Shown here: piece after piece, positions 49,433-58,477 of the stretch
Position numbering within the stretch: position 1 is the stretch's first letter
Layout of the letters: each line of letters begins with the position of its first letter
NCBI RefSeq assembly: GCF_003865135.1
Contig: NZ_BHZC01000001.1
Location: forward strand, 1,116,001 to 1,180,000
Direction: 5' to 3'
Origin: Streptomyces chrestomyceticus JCM 4735
Lineage (GTDB): Bacteria > Actinomycetota > Actinomycetes > Streptomycetales > Streptomycetaceae
Length of the DNA stretch: 64,000 bases
Position numbers and translations under genes: made by a program
The notes under the pieces: generated by a model
Databases searched by the model: none
What the model saw: only the letters and a program-made list of their open reading frames with translations
What the model was told of the DNA's origin: nothing

Positions 49433-50395
49433 TCACGGCAGCAGCGCGCCGACGTCGGCGGGCCGTGTGAGGACCCCGTCCTTGCGGGCGAAGTCGGCGA
49501 TGGCCTGCACGGACGGGCGGTTGATCTCGGTCGGCCACTTCGGCAGCACGATCCGGCGGATCACCGCGGGCGGGATCTTGGTGTACTTGCCGAGTTCCTC
49601 GCGTACCGCCTCGGGGTGGGTACGGGCGTGCGCCAGCGCCTGATTGATGGCGGCGGTGAAACGCTTGACCAGGTCCGGTTTCTCGCGGAGCAGTTTCTCG
49701 CTGGTGAAGTACATGGCGACGGTGAGGTCGTCGGTGGCCTCGGCGAAGGGCCAGCACACCTCGTGGGCACCCTGGTCGATGGCCTGCGTCTGGAAGGGCT
49801 CCACGGTCCAGATGGCGTCCACCCGCCCGGCGGCGAGGGCGGCGGGCATGTCGGGGAGCGGGATCTCGGTGAACTCCAGCTTCTCGGGGTCGCCGCCGGC
49901 CCGGCGCACGGCGGCGCGGATCGTGGTGTCGCCGATGTTCTTCAACTGGTTGACGGCGATCTTGTGACCGGGCAGGTCCTTGGCCGACTTGATCGCGCTG
50001 CCCTTGGGCACGAGGACGGCGCTGTAGTCCTTGCCGGGCCCGGCCTGCCCGGTGGAGGCCACCCCGTTGGCCACGGCCTTCAGGGGCAGTCCCTGTTCAC
50101 GGGCGGTGAGCAGGGTGGTGGTGTTGCTGAAGCCGAAGTCGAACTGGCCGCTGACGACGCCGGAGGAGCTGTACGCGCCGCCCTGGACCGTCGTGATCTT
50201 CGCGTCGATGCCCTGCTTGGCGAAGAAGCCGAGCGACCGCGCGAGGTGGACCGGTGCGGTGTCGACGATGGAGAGCGCGCCGATCTCGATGCTGTCCCGG
50301 CCGTCGCCGCCCGGCCCGGACCCGTCGTTCCCGCACGCTGTGAGGGTGAGGAGAAGTGCTGCTGCTGCCGCCGCGGCGGCCCGTAAGCGATACAC
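49433..50395 (-). CDS. ABC importer substrate-binding lipoprotein, NMT1/SsuA-like
   Basis: 320 residues. Signal peptide with lipobox LTLTAC, then the family fold: IGALSIVDTAPVHLARSLGFF, KQGIDAKITTVQGG, DFGFSNTTTLLTA and RVDAIWTVEPFQTQAID. Ligands of the class include sulfonates, taurine, nitrate and thiamine precursors; this one is undetermined. GTG 50395 was chosen because it begins the signal peptide directly, though the ribosome site is weak. First gene of the operon, 47 bp before permease 2. Confidence 0.85.
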   Translation of the reverse strand: MYRLRAAAAAAAALLLTLTACGNDGSGPGGDGRDSIEIGALSIVDTAPVHLARSLGFFAKQGIDAKITTVQGGAYSSSGVVSGQFDFGFSNTTTLLTAREQGLPLKAVANGVASTGQAGPGKDYSAVLVPKGSAIKSAKDLPGHKIAVNQLKNIGDTTIRAAVRRAGGDPEKLEFTEIPLPDMPAALAAGRVDAIWTVEPFQTQAIDQGAHEVCWPFAEATDDLTVAMYFTSEKLLREKPDLVKRFTAAINQALAHARTHPEAVREELGKYTKIPPAVIRRIVLPKWPTEINRPSVQAIADFARKDGVLTRPADVGALLP

Positions 50396-50631
50396 GCGGG
50401 AACCGTAGGGGCGGGCGGTGCCGTCGTCAACGGTGCAGGGCCGACGGGACGGAAGGGAGCCGGCGGGGGCGGCACAGCGGAGACACGGAATACGGATCAC
50501 GCCGGCGCGCGGGCGCGACGCCCGCCGGTGGTGCGATGTGTCACGTATCACGTCACGCACCGCAACGGAACACAGGTGGTTCGCGTCTTAGCGGCCGACA
50601 TCCGCCGGACCGCTGCACAGAAAGCCCTTAG

Positions 50632-51843
50632 ATGCCCCCTGCCCCCGTCCCGCACCACCGTCGCACGCCACGCCGTGCGCGGGCCGTGCTGGCCCTGGTG
50701 CCGCTGCTCGGCATCGGTGCGCTGACCGCCTGCGGAGGCCCCGCGGCGTCCGCGTCGAAAGGCGCTCCGGTACGGGTGTCGCTGAGCGCGGCGAACGGCG
50801 TGAAGACGGTGCAGGCCGGGGACAAACTGCAGGTCAGCGCGGAGGGCGGCCGTCTGGTCAAGGTCGTCGTGACCGACCCGAAGGGCCGCCGGCTGCCCGG
50901 CGGGCTGGGCGACGGCGGCCGGGTGTGGACCTCTCACGAGCCGACCGTCCCGGACACCAGGTACTCGGTCGCGGCCGAGGCCCGCAACGCGCAGGGCGGC
51001 ACGAACACGGTCAAGGAGTCGCTGACCACCGCCCAGGCCGACCAACTGAACAAGCTCGTGCTGAACCCCGGCTCGCAGGGCGCCACCGTCGGCGTGGCGC
51101 AGCCCGTCTCGGTCACCTTCGACTTCCCGGTGACCGACAAGGCCGCCGTGGAGAAGCACCTGAAGGTCACCACCGACAACGGCACGGCCGGCGCGTGGGG
51201 CTGGGTCAAGGACTTCTCCGGCAAGGACCGGGTGGACTGGCGGCCGAAGGAGTACTGGCGGCCGGGCACCAAGGTCGGGCTGCGCGCCGATCTGAACGGC
51301 GTGGACTCCGGCGGCGGCCGCTACTTCGCCAAGGACTACGACCTGAACTTCACCATCGGCGACCGCCACGTGATCACGGTCGACCTGGACAGCAAGCAAC
51401 TGACGTTCACCGAGAACGGAAAGGAGGTGAAGGACATCCCCTTCTCCGCCGGCAAGCCGGATCCGCGGCACTCCACCTGGACAGGCATCTTCCCGCTGAT
51501 GGCGAAGGAGGGCACGATCATCATGGACTCCGGGACCGCGGGACCGGGCGACGCGGACGGAAGGACGGTCCGTGACGCCATGAAGCTCACCAGCTCCGGC
51601 ACCTACGCGCACGCGGCGCCGTGGAACGCCGGCAAGGTGGGCCGGGTGAACGACAGTTCCGGCTGCATCGGCCTGACCGACGCCGACGCCGACTGGCTTT
51701 ACTCCAAGGTCCGCGTCGGTGACCCGTTCGAGGTCATCGGTTCCTCCGAACGGGGGAAGGCGGCCGAGAACAACGGACTCGGGGACTGGATGGTCGACTG
51801 GCCCCAGTGGCAGAAGAAGAGCGCCCTTCCATCGAGCAGCTAA
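50632..51843 (+). CDS. L,D-transpeptidase lipoprotein with Ig-like domains
   Basis: 403 residues. Lipobox LTAC after the signal peptide, two Ig-like (Big_10) domains (~residues 45-245), then a YkuD domain with HAAPWNAGKVGRVNDSSGC, the nucleophile being C345. It forms 3-3 cross-links in peptidoglycan outside the membrane, as in mycobacterial Ldt enzymes. The usual SHGC motif reads SSGC here. Start ATG 50632. Followed 26 bp later by lysX, a likely operon. Confidence 0.9.
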   Translation: MPPAPVPHHRRTPRRARAVLALVPLLGIGALTACGGPAASASKGAPVRVSLSAANGVKTVQAGDKLQVSAEGGRLVKVVVTDPKGRRLPGGLGDGGRVWTSHEPTVPDTRYSVAAEARNAQGGTNTVKESLTTAQADQLNKLVLNPGSQGATVGVAQPVSVTFDFPVTDKAAVEKHLKVTTDNGTAGAWGWVKDFSGKDRVDWRPKEYWRPGTKVGLRADLNGVDSGGGRYFAKDYDLNFTIGDRHVITVDLDSKQLTFTENGKEVKDIPFSAGKPDPRHSTWTGIFPLMAKEGTIIMDSGTAGPGDADGRTVRDAMKLTSSGTYAHAAPWNAGKVGRVNDSSGCIGLTDADADWLYSKVRVGDPFEVIGSSERGKAAENNGLGDWMVDWPQWQKKSALPSSS

Positions 51844-51869
51844 CCCCTTACAGAGCCTAGTGTGACGGA

Positions 51870-52868
51870 ATGAGCACCGTGCAGGACCAGGACCAAATAA
51901 CGGCGTGGGCGCGTTTTCGCCGCCGCGTGCCCAACGGCTTCGCCATCTTCTTCAGCCTTCTGGGGCTGTTCTGCGCCGTCACGGCGCTGATCGGGCCGCT
52001 GCGACGCGCCCTGAAACCGGTCATCCAATGGCTGGACACCCTGACCATCGTGGTCGAACCGAACCTCGCGTACGCGGTCTTCCTCTCCTTGCTGGCCGCG
52101 GCGCTGACCGCGCGCAAACGCGTCGCCCTGTGGTTCGCCGTCGTCTACATGGTGCTGGTGACCCTGACCGACGCGGCCCTCGTGATCGACGGCTACCGGG
52201 AGTACTACTTCTCCCTGGTGCTGTGCACGGCCGCGCTGGTCCTGCTGCTGGTCGCGCACCGCGAGTTCTACGCGATCACCCGCCGCGGCGCGTTCTGGCG
52301 CGCCGCCGGGGTGCTGGTCGCGGGCCTGGTGGTCTCGATCCTCGTCGGCTGGGGCCTGGTGTCGCTGTTCCCGGGCAGCCTGGAGCGCGGCGCCGACAGC
52401 CGGCTGCTGTGGGCGGCCGACCGGGTCTGCGGCGGTCTGCTGAGCAACCACCAGTTCCACGGCCACCCGCCGCACTGGATCATCTTCCTGCTCGGTCTGT
52501 TCGGCGCGCTGGCGCTGCTGAACGCGGCCCGGGTGCTCTTCCGGTCGCAGCGCATGGAGGCCGCGCTCCACGGTGACGAGGAGACCCGTATCCGGGCGCT
52601 GCTGGCCCGTTACGGGGCCGGGACTCGCTCGGCTACTTCGCCACCCGCCGGGACAAGGCCGTGGTCTTCTCCCCCAGCGGCAAGGCCGCCGTCACCTACC
52701 GGGTGGAGGCCGGCGTCTGCCTGGCCAGTGGTGACCCGGTCGGTGACCGCGAGGCGTGGGGCCCGGCCATCGAGGAGTGGCTCAAGGTCGCCGGCCGCTA
52801 CGGCTGGCAGCCCGCCGTCATGGGCGCCAGCGAGGACGGCGCCAAGGCGTTCGCGCGCAGCGGTCTGA
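51870..52868 (+). CDS. lysX: LysX, N-terminal membrane part (frame broken near 52620)
   Basis: Up to residue ~250 this encodes the membrane domain of bifunctional lysylphosphatidylglycerol synthase/lysyl-tRNA synthetase: several helices ([54 protein letters not shown]) and then RALLARYGA. The expected continuation ([15 protein letters not shown]) is present in another frame directly downstream. After 52620 this frame reads Pro/Ser-rich non-homologous sequence and stops at 52868. A single C missing from GGGGCCGGGA (52614-52623) would repair it. Begins 26 bp after the L,D-transpeptidase. Confidence 0.8.
   Translation: MSTVQDQDQITAWARFRRRVPNGFAIFFSLLGLFCAVTALIGPLRRALKPVIQWLDTLTIVVEPNLAYAVFLSLLAAALTARKRVALWFAVVYMVLVTLTDAALVIDGYREYYFSLVLCTAALVLLLVAHREFYAITRRGAFWRAAGVLVAGLVVSILVGWGLVSLFPGSLERGADSRLLWAADRVCGGLLSNHQFHGHPPHWIIFLLGLFGALALLNAARVLFRSQRMEAALHGDEETRIRALLARYGAGTRSATSPPAGTRPWSSPPAARPPSPTGWRPASAWPVVTRSVTARRGARPSRSGSRSPAATAGSPPSWAPARTAPRRSRAAV
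52611..52625 (+). other. Apparent one-base deletion in lysX
   Basis: The frame switches between codons for YGA and RDSLGYF within TACGGGGCCGGGACT. Restoring GGGGCCCGGGA makes one continuous frame of about 1100 codons. This may be a sequencing error or a true mutation. Confidence 0.75.
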
Positions 52869-55186
52869 GCGCGCTGCAGCTCGGCGACGAGGCGATCCTG
52901 CACGTCAAGGACTTCGACCTGGACGGCCGTGAGATGCGGGTGACCCGCCAGGCCGTCAACCGGGTCGAGCGCACCGGCGCCACCTTCCGGGTCCGCCGGC
53001 ACTCCGAGCTGTCCGACGCGGAGATGCAGGAGGTCATCCACCGGGCGGACGCCTGGCGCGACACCGAGACCGAGCGCGGCTTCTCGATGGCGCTGGACCG
53101 GCTCGGCGACCCCGAGGACGGCGACTGCCTGCTGGCCGAGGCGTTCGACGGCGACGGCAACATGATGGCCCTGCTGTCGTTCGTGCCGTGGGGCAAGGAC
53201 GGCATCTCGCTGGACGTGATGCGCCGCGACCGCAGCGCGCCCAACGGCGTGATGGAGTACATGGTCGCCCAGTTGTGCGCGCACGCCGGGCAGATCGGTG
53301 TGCGCCGGATCTCGCTGAACTTCGCGGTCTTCCGGTCCGCCTTCGAGGAGGGCGCCCGGATCGGCGCCGGTCCGGTGCTGAAGGTGTGGCGCAAGCTGCT
53401 GCTGTTCTTCTCCAAGTGGTGGCAGCTTGAGGCGCTGTACCGCTCCAACGCCAAGTACGCCCCCGAGTGGTACCCGCGTTTCCTGTGCTACGCGGACACC
53501 GGCGCCCTGGCCCGTATCGGCATGGCGTCCGGCATCGCCGAGGGCTTCGTGGCCGTACCGAGCCTGGGCAAGCTGTGGGGCAAGGGCCACAAGAAGCGGG
53601 TGCTGACCCCGGCGACCACCGCCCACCTGCCGTCGCTGGACGAGCTGGGCCTGGTCGAGCAGCCGCCGGCGACCGAGGAGGAGCTGCGCGAGCGGGAGCT
53701 GGCGGCGCTGCCGGAGCAGGTCCGCATCCGTCACCGCAAGCTGGAGCGGCTGCGTACGGAGGGCACCGACCCGTACCCGGTCGGTGTGCAGCGCACCCAC
53801 ACCCTGGGCAACGTCCGCGACGAGCACCCGGACCTGGAGGCCGGTACGCACACCGGCAAGGTCGTGCGGATCGCCGGCCGGGTGCTGCTCACCCGCGACC
53901 ACGGCGGTGTGCTGTTCGCCGTGCTGCGCGACTGGTCGGGCGACCTCCAGATCGCGCTGACCCGCGAGGGCACCGGCGCCGAGGAGCTGGCGCGGTTCGC
54001 CGCCGACATCGACCTGGGCGACCACATCGAGGCCGAGGGCGAGGTCGGCGCGAGCGACCGCGGTGAGCTGACGGTCTTCGTCACCCACTGGCGGCTCACG
54101 GCGAAGTGTCTGCGTCCGCTGCCCGACAAGCGGCGCGGTCTGACCGACCCGGAGGCCAAGGTCCGCCAGCGCTACGTGGACCTGGTCGTCTCGCCGGACT
54201 CGCGGGACAACCTGCGGGCCCGCAGCACCGCGGTGCAGGCGCTGCGCCAGGGTCTGATCGAGCGCGGCTACCTCGAAGTCGAGACGCCGATGCTCCAGCA
54301 GATCCACGGTGGCGCCAACGCGCGTCCCTTCCAGACCCACATCAACGCCTACGACCTCGACCTGTACCTGCGCATCGCGCCCGAGCTGTACCTGAAGCGG
54401 CTGTGCGTGGGTGGTATGGAGAAGGTCTTCGAGATGGGACGCACGTTCCGTAACGAGGGCATTTCGTACAAGCACAACCCCGAGTTCACGATGCTGGAGG
54501 CGTACCAGGCGTTCGCCGACTACGACGTGATGCTCGACCTGACCCGCGAGCTGATCCAGGGCGCCGCGGTCTCCGCCTTCGGCAGCGCCACCGCCCGCAA
54601 GGCGGACGCGAACGGCAAGCTCGTCGAGCACGACATCTCGGGCATCTGGCCGGTCAAGACGGTGTACGGCGCGATCTCCGAGGCGCTCGGCGAAGAGGTC
54701 GACGCGGACACGAACCCGGATGTGCTGCGCCGTCTGTGCCAGCGGTCCGGGGTGCCGGTGAAGCCGGAGATGGGCCGCGGTGACGTCGTCCTGGAGATGT
54801 ACGAGCGGCTGGTCGAGGAGAAGACCACGCTGCCCACCTTCTACAAGGACTTCCCCACCGACGTCTCGCCGCTGACCCGCCAGCACCGCAAGGACCCGCG
54901 GCTCGCCGAGCGCTGGGACCTGGTCGCCTTCGGCACGGAGCTGGGCACCGCCTACTCCGAGCTGACCGACCCGGTCGAGCAGCGGCGCCGGCTGACCGCC
55001 CAGTCGCTGCTGGCGGCGGGCGGCGACCCGGAGGCGATGGAGCTGGACGAGGACTTCCTCCAGGCCCTCGAATACGCCATGCCGCCGACCGGCGGTCTGG
55101 GGATCGGCGTGGACCGGCTGGTCATGTTCCTCACCGGCCTGTCGATCCGCGAGACGCTGCCGTTCCCGCTGGTACGGCGCCGGTAG
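52661..55186 (+). CDS. lysX: LysX, C-terminal synthetase part (continues the broken frame)
   Basis: From 52622 the frame carries the rest of LysX: the DUF2156 lysyl-transfer domain ([16 protein letters not shown] onward), an OB-fold anticodon-type domain ([20 protein letters not shown]), and a class II lysyl-tRNA synthetase core. Motif 2 is [20 protein letters not shown] and motif 3 [19 protein letters not shown] 52661 is only the first start codon in this frame, not a credible native start. The intact protein would charge lysine and transfer it to phosphatidylglycerol, lowering membrane negative charge and giving cationic-peptide resistance. Confidence 0.85.
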   Translation: MVFSPSGKAAVTYRVEAGVCLASGDPVGDREAWGPAIEEWLKVAGRYGWQPAVMGASEDGAKAFARSGLSALQLGDEAILHVKDFDLDGREMRVTRQAVNRVERTGATFRVRRHSELSDAEMQEVIHRADAWRDTETERGFSMALDRLGDPEDGDCLLAEAFDGDGNMMALLSFVPWGKDGISLDVMRRDRSAPNGVMEYMVAQLCAHAGQIGVRRISLNFAVFRSAFEEGARIGAGPVLKVWRKLLLFFSKWWQLEALYRSNAKYAPEWYPRFLCYADTGALARIGMASGIAEGFVAVPSLGKLWGKGHKKRVLTPATTAHLPSLDELGLVEQPPATEEELRERELAALPEQVRIRHRKLERLRTEGTDPYPVGVQRTHTLGNVRDEHPDLEAGTHTGKVVRIAGRVLLTRDHGGVLFAVLRDWSGDLQIALTREGTGAEELARFAADIDLGDHIEAEGEVGASDRGELTVFVTHWRLTAKCLRPLPDKRRGLTDPEAKVRQRYVDLVVSPDSRDNLRARSTAVQALRQGLIERGYLEVETPMLQQIHGGANARPFQTHINAYDLDLYLRIAPELYLKRLCVGGMEKVFEMGRTFRNEGISYKHNPEFTMLEAYQAFADYDVMLDLTRELIQGAAVSAFGSATARKADANGKLVEHDISGIWPVKTVYGAISEALGEEVDADTNPDVLRRLCQRSGVPVKPEMGRGDVVLEMYERLVEEKTTLPTFYKDFPTDVSPLTRQHRKDPRLAERWDLVAFGTELGTAYSELTDPVEQRRRLTAQSLLAAGGDPEAMELDEDFLQALEYAMPPTGGLGIGVDRLVMFLTGLSIRETLPFPLVRRR

Positions 55187-55199
55187 GCACCTGACACGG

Positions 55200-55230
55200 A
55201 AGGGCCGCCCCCAGCCTGGGGGCGGCCCTT
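55200..55230. terminator. Bidirectional hairpin terminator
   Basis: A 31-bp perfect palindrome with arms AAGGGCCGCCCCCAG/CTGGGGGCGGCCCTT, 13 bp after the lysX stop and 14 bp before the end of the convergent dehydrogenase gene, so it can serve both. Confidence 0.85.
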
Positions 55231-55244
55231 CGTCGTACGGCCGG

Positions 55245-56294
55245 TCAGCCTCCCAGCACCGCCGGGTTGGCGCAGTGCGCGAGCGGCTCGCCGCGCAGGA
55301 AGCGGGCGGCCTCGGCGGCGACGATACGGGCCGCCTTGTGCGCGACCTGGCGGCTGCCGCCCGCGATGTGCGGGGTCAGCACGACGCCGGGCGCGGCCAG
55401 CAGGCGGGAGCCCGCCGGGACCGGCTCCTCGGGGAAGACGTCGAAGCCGGCGCCCCTGAGCTGCCCGGACTCCAGCGCGTCGCAGACCGCGTCGTAGTCC
55501 ACGAGGGCGCCGCGGGCGCAGTTGACCAGGACGGAGCCGTGCGGCATGGCGGCGAGCTGCGCGCGGCCGATCATGCCGCGGGTCTCGTCGGTGAGGCGGG
55601 CGTGCAGGGAGACGATGCGCGAGCGGTTCAGCAGGTCGTCCAGGCCGACCTGTTCGGCGATACCGGCCAGTGCCTCGGGGGCGGCGTACGGGTCGTGGAC
55701 GAGGACGTGCGCGCCCATGGCGGCCAGCACCTTGGCGACCCGGCTGCCGATCGCCCCGTACCCGACCAGACCGACGGTGGTGCCCTCGATCTCGATGCCG
55801 CACTTGTCGTAGTCGTAATAGTCGCCGCGCCACACGCCTTGGCGCAGGTCGGTGTGGGTGTCGCCGACGCCGCGGGCGGCGGCGAGGAGCAGGGTGAGGG
55901 TGTGCTCGGCGGTGGCGGTGGCGTTGCGTCCGGGGGCGTAGCAGACGGCGACGCCGTGCCGGCTGGCGGCGTCCAGGTTGGCGTTGACCGGCCCGCCGCG
56001 GCCGACGCAGAACAGTTCCAGGTCGGGGCAGTGGGCGAGGATGCGCTCGGTGAGGGCGGCGTGTTCGGTGACGCAGATCCGGACGCCCTGGAGCGCCTCG
56101 ATGAGCTGGTCCTCCGTACCGGACGCCTCGTCGACCTCGGCGACCTTGCCGAGCGGGGTGTGCGGCCAGGGCAGTCGCAGCTCCCGGATCTGTCCGGCGG
56201 TCACCGTGCCGCCGGTGGCCTCGGTGACCGCCTCGGTCAGCAGGCTCGGGAGGATGAAGTGGTTGCCGGCGGCGAGGACGGTGGGGCTGCTCAT
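55245..56294 (-). CDS. D-isomer-specific 2-hydroxyacid dehydrogenase
   Basis: 349 residues. NAD-binding GYGAIGSR, catalytic arginine in NCARGALVD, glutamate in FPEEPVP and histidine in LTPHIAGGS. It interconverts a 2-keto acid and 2-hydroxy acid. Last gene of the sugar/polyol operon, 48 bp after the phosphatase, so its substrate may be a product of that pathway such as a sugar-derived hydroxy acid. ATG 56294 follows AGGAGA. Confidence 0.88.
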   Translation of the reverse strand: MSSPTVLAAGNHFILPSLLTEAVTEATGGTVTAGQIRELRLPWPHTPLGKVAEVDEASGTEDQLIEALQGVRICVTEHAALTERILAHCPDLELFCVGRGGPVNANLDAASRHGVAVCYAPGRNATATAEHTLTLLLAAARGVGDTHTDLRQGVWRGDYYDYDKCGIEIEGTTVGLVGYGAIGSRVAKVLAAMGAHVLVHDPYAAPEALAGIAEQVGLDDLLNRSRIVSLHARLTDETRGMIGRAQLAAMPHGSVLVNCARGALVDYDAVCDALESGQLRGAGFDVFPEEPVPAGSRLLAAPGVVLTPHIAGGSRQVAHKAARIVAAEAARFLRGEPLAHCANPAVLGG

Positions 56295-56342
56295 GGGGTC
56301 TTTCTCCTGGGTGGACTGGGGTGTACGGCGGCGGTGCACGGG

Positions 56343-56975
56343 TCAGCGCAGGGGCGTGGAGAGCGGTGCGGGCGTGGCGGGGGCGTTGAGGCGCAGCAGC
56401 GCGGCCTGGCCGTCCCGGAGGCGCAGTTCGGTCAGCGCGCCGTTGAGGAGCTGCGGGAAGACGCGCCGGTAGTCGGCGAGCGGGATGCCCAGCAGGTGGC
56501 ACAGCAGGACGCGGACGAGGGTGGAGTGGGCGACGATCAGGACCCGGCCGTCCGGGTGGGCGCGGGCGATGTCGGCGAGGCAGTCGGCGGCGCGCAGGGC
56601 GGCGGCGCGGGGGTCCTCGCCCCCGGGCAGGTGGTGGCCGACCGGGTCGGCGAGGAACGCCGCCAGCTCGTCCGGGAAGCGCCGGCGCATCTCTGCCTTG
56701 GTCAGGCCCTCGCCGCGGCCGAAGTCCACCTCGTAGAGGCGTTCGTCGACGTGCGGGGAGAGACCGCAGGCCGCGGCGGCGGGCGCGGCGGTGCGCCGGG
56801 CGCGGGACAGCGGGGAGCACCAGACGGCGTCCAGGCGGGCGGTGGCGGCCCAGTCGGCGAGGGCCGCCGCCTGTTCCTCCCCGCGTCCGGTCAGGGCGAC
56901 GTCGGTGAGTCCGGCGTAGCGGTTCTCGGCGTGCCATTCGGTCTCGCCGTGGCGTACGAGGATGAAGTCGGTCAC
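56343..56975 (-). CDS. Histidine phosphatase family protein
   Basis: 210 residues. Phosphoglycerate-mutase-like: RHGETEWHAENRY at the start with the phosphorylated histidine, and VAHSTLVRVLL with the second histidine. Probably dephosphorylates a small phosphosugar or phospho-acid in the pathway of the two neighbouring kinases. GTG 56975 overlaps the upstream kinase stop by four bases. Confidence 0.85.
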   Translation of the reverse strand: MTDFILVRHGETEWHAENRYAGLTDVALTGRGEEQAAALADWAATARLDAVWCSPLSRARRTAAPAAAACGLSPHVDERLYEVDFGRGEGLTKAEMRRRFPDELAAFLADPVGHHLPGGEDPRAAALRAADCLADIARAHPDGRVLIVAHSTLVRVLLCHLLGIPLADYRRVFPQLLNGALTELRLRDGQAALLRLNAPATPAPLSTPLR

Positions 56976-58477
56976 GGTGCGGCCCTCCTGCGGGCGTGGT
57001 CGGCCACGGTCTGGTCGAGCCAGCCACGGCGGGTCAGTTCGTCGAGGAAGCGGAGGTAGGCGGGGAGCAGGCGGGCGGTGCGGGCCGGGTCGGGGGTGAC
57101 GGGCGTGCCGGCGCGGACCATGGCGGCGGCGGCCTCCTGGAGGGTGACGCCGCCGGAGGTGGCGGCGAGCACGGCCATGCCGAGGGCGCCTTCGGCCTGT
57201 TCGGGCAGGTGGACGGGGCGGCCGAGCAGGTCGGCGCGGAGCTGCGACCAGTAGGCGTTGCGGGCGCCGCCGCCGGTGAAGGTGAGCGGCCCGTCGACGG
57301 GGGCGCCGAGGTGGTCGAGGTAGTCGAAGCAGAGGCGCTCGACGCAGGCGACGCCGAGCAGGCAGGCGTGGAACTCCTGGGCGCGGGTGGGGACGTCGCC
57401 GAGGGTGAACGGTTCGGCGTCCGGCGCGCGGAAGGGGAAGCGTTCGCCGCCCGCCGACACGAGGGGGTAGGTGACCGCGTCCCAGTCCCGGCCGTCGCGT
57501 ACGGCCTGTGCGGTGAGCGCGTCGAGGTCGTCGCCGTTCTCGGGGGTGAAGTGCCGGGCGAGGACGCCCGCGCCGGAGCTGGAGGCGCCGCCGGGCAGCC
57601 AGTTCCCGTCCGGTCCGCGGTGGCAGTAGACGACGCCGTGCGGGTCGCGGATCAGGTGCGGGCTGGTGCCCTTGAGGACGAGGGTGGTGCCGAGCACGGA
57701 GTTCCAGGCGCCGGGGGCGAGGGCGCCGGCGCCGATCTGGGCGGCGCAGCCGTCGGTCGTCCCGGCGACGACGGTGGTGCCCTCGGGGATGCCGGTGGCC
57801 GCGGCGGCCGCCGCGCAGACCGTGCCGAGGACGGTTCCGGGCCGTACGACCTGCGGCAGGACGCGCTCGGGCACGCCGAGCCGGGTGAGTTCGGCGGACG
57901 GCCAGCGCTCCTCCGTGAGGTGGTAGCCGGTCTTGAGGGCGTGACTGGCGTCGGAGGGGACCTGGTGGCCGGTGAGCCGCCAGGTGATCAGGTCGGGCTG
58001 GTGCAGCAGCCGGGCCCGCTCGCCGAGGCCGGGGTCCTGGCGCAGCAGCCAGAGCAGTTTGGGCAGGGCCCAGGAGGGCTGCATGGTGCGGTAGCCGAGG
58101 TCCTGCCACACCGCTCCCCCGGCCTCGTTGACGGCCTCCGCCTGGTCGGCGGCGCGTCCGTCGTCGTACATGAGGCCGGGGGTGAGCGGGGTGCCGTCGG
58201 CGTCGGCGAGGAGGACCGTACCGGAGGTGGCGTCGAGCGCCAGGCCGCGCACCCGGGCCGGGTCGGTCCCGGCGAGGGCCGCGCGGCAGGCGGCGGACAG
58301 GGCGCTCCACCACTGCTCGGGGTCCTGCTCGTGGCGTCTGCCGTCCCGGTGGCTCGTCAGGGGCCGGGAGGCGGCGGCGAGCAGTTGTCCGGTCCCGTCG
58401 ACGGCGACGCAGCGGGCGCTCTGCGTACCGAGGTCGAGGCCGAGCCAGACGGCGTCGGCGGTCAGGGCGTCAGACAC
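56972..58477 (-). CDS. FGGY-family sugar/polyol kinase 1
   Basis: 501 residues. FGGY fold: GLDLGTQSARCVAVD at the N-terminus, GTTDGCAAQIGAGA in the middle, and FTGGGARNAYWSQLRADLLG with the ATP-binding Gly run (partly quoted). Related to xylulokinase/ribulokinase; the exact sugar is unknown. GTG 58477 has GAGGAG upstream. Overlaps both neighbours, so it is part of a tightly coupled operon. Confidence 0.87.
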   Translation of the reverse strand: MSDALTADAVWLGLDLGTQSARCVAVDGTGQLLAAASRPLTSHRDGRRHEQDPEQWWSALSAACRAALAGTDPARVRGLALDATSGTVLLADADGTPLTPGLMYDDGRAADQAEAVNEAGGAVWQDLGYRTMQPSWALPKLLWLLRQDPGLGERARLLHQPDLITWRLTGHQVPSDASHALKTGYHLTEERWPSAELTRLGVPERVLPQVVRPGTVLGTVCAAAAAATGIPEGTTVVAGTTDGCAAQIGAGALAPGAWNSVLGTTLVLKGTSPHLIRDPHGVVYCHRGPDGNWLPGGASSSGAGVLARHFTPENGDDLDALTAQAVRDGRDWDAVTYPLVSAGGERFPFRAPDAEPFTLGDVPTRAQEFHACLLGVACVERLCFDYLDHLGAPVDGPLTFTGGGARNAYWSQLRADLLGRPVHLPEQAEGALGMAVLAATSGGVTLQEAAAAMVRAGTPVTPDPARTARLLPAYLRFLDELTRRGWLDQTVADHARRRAAP

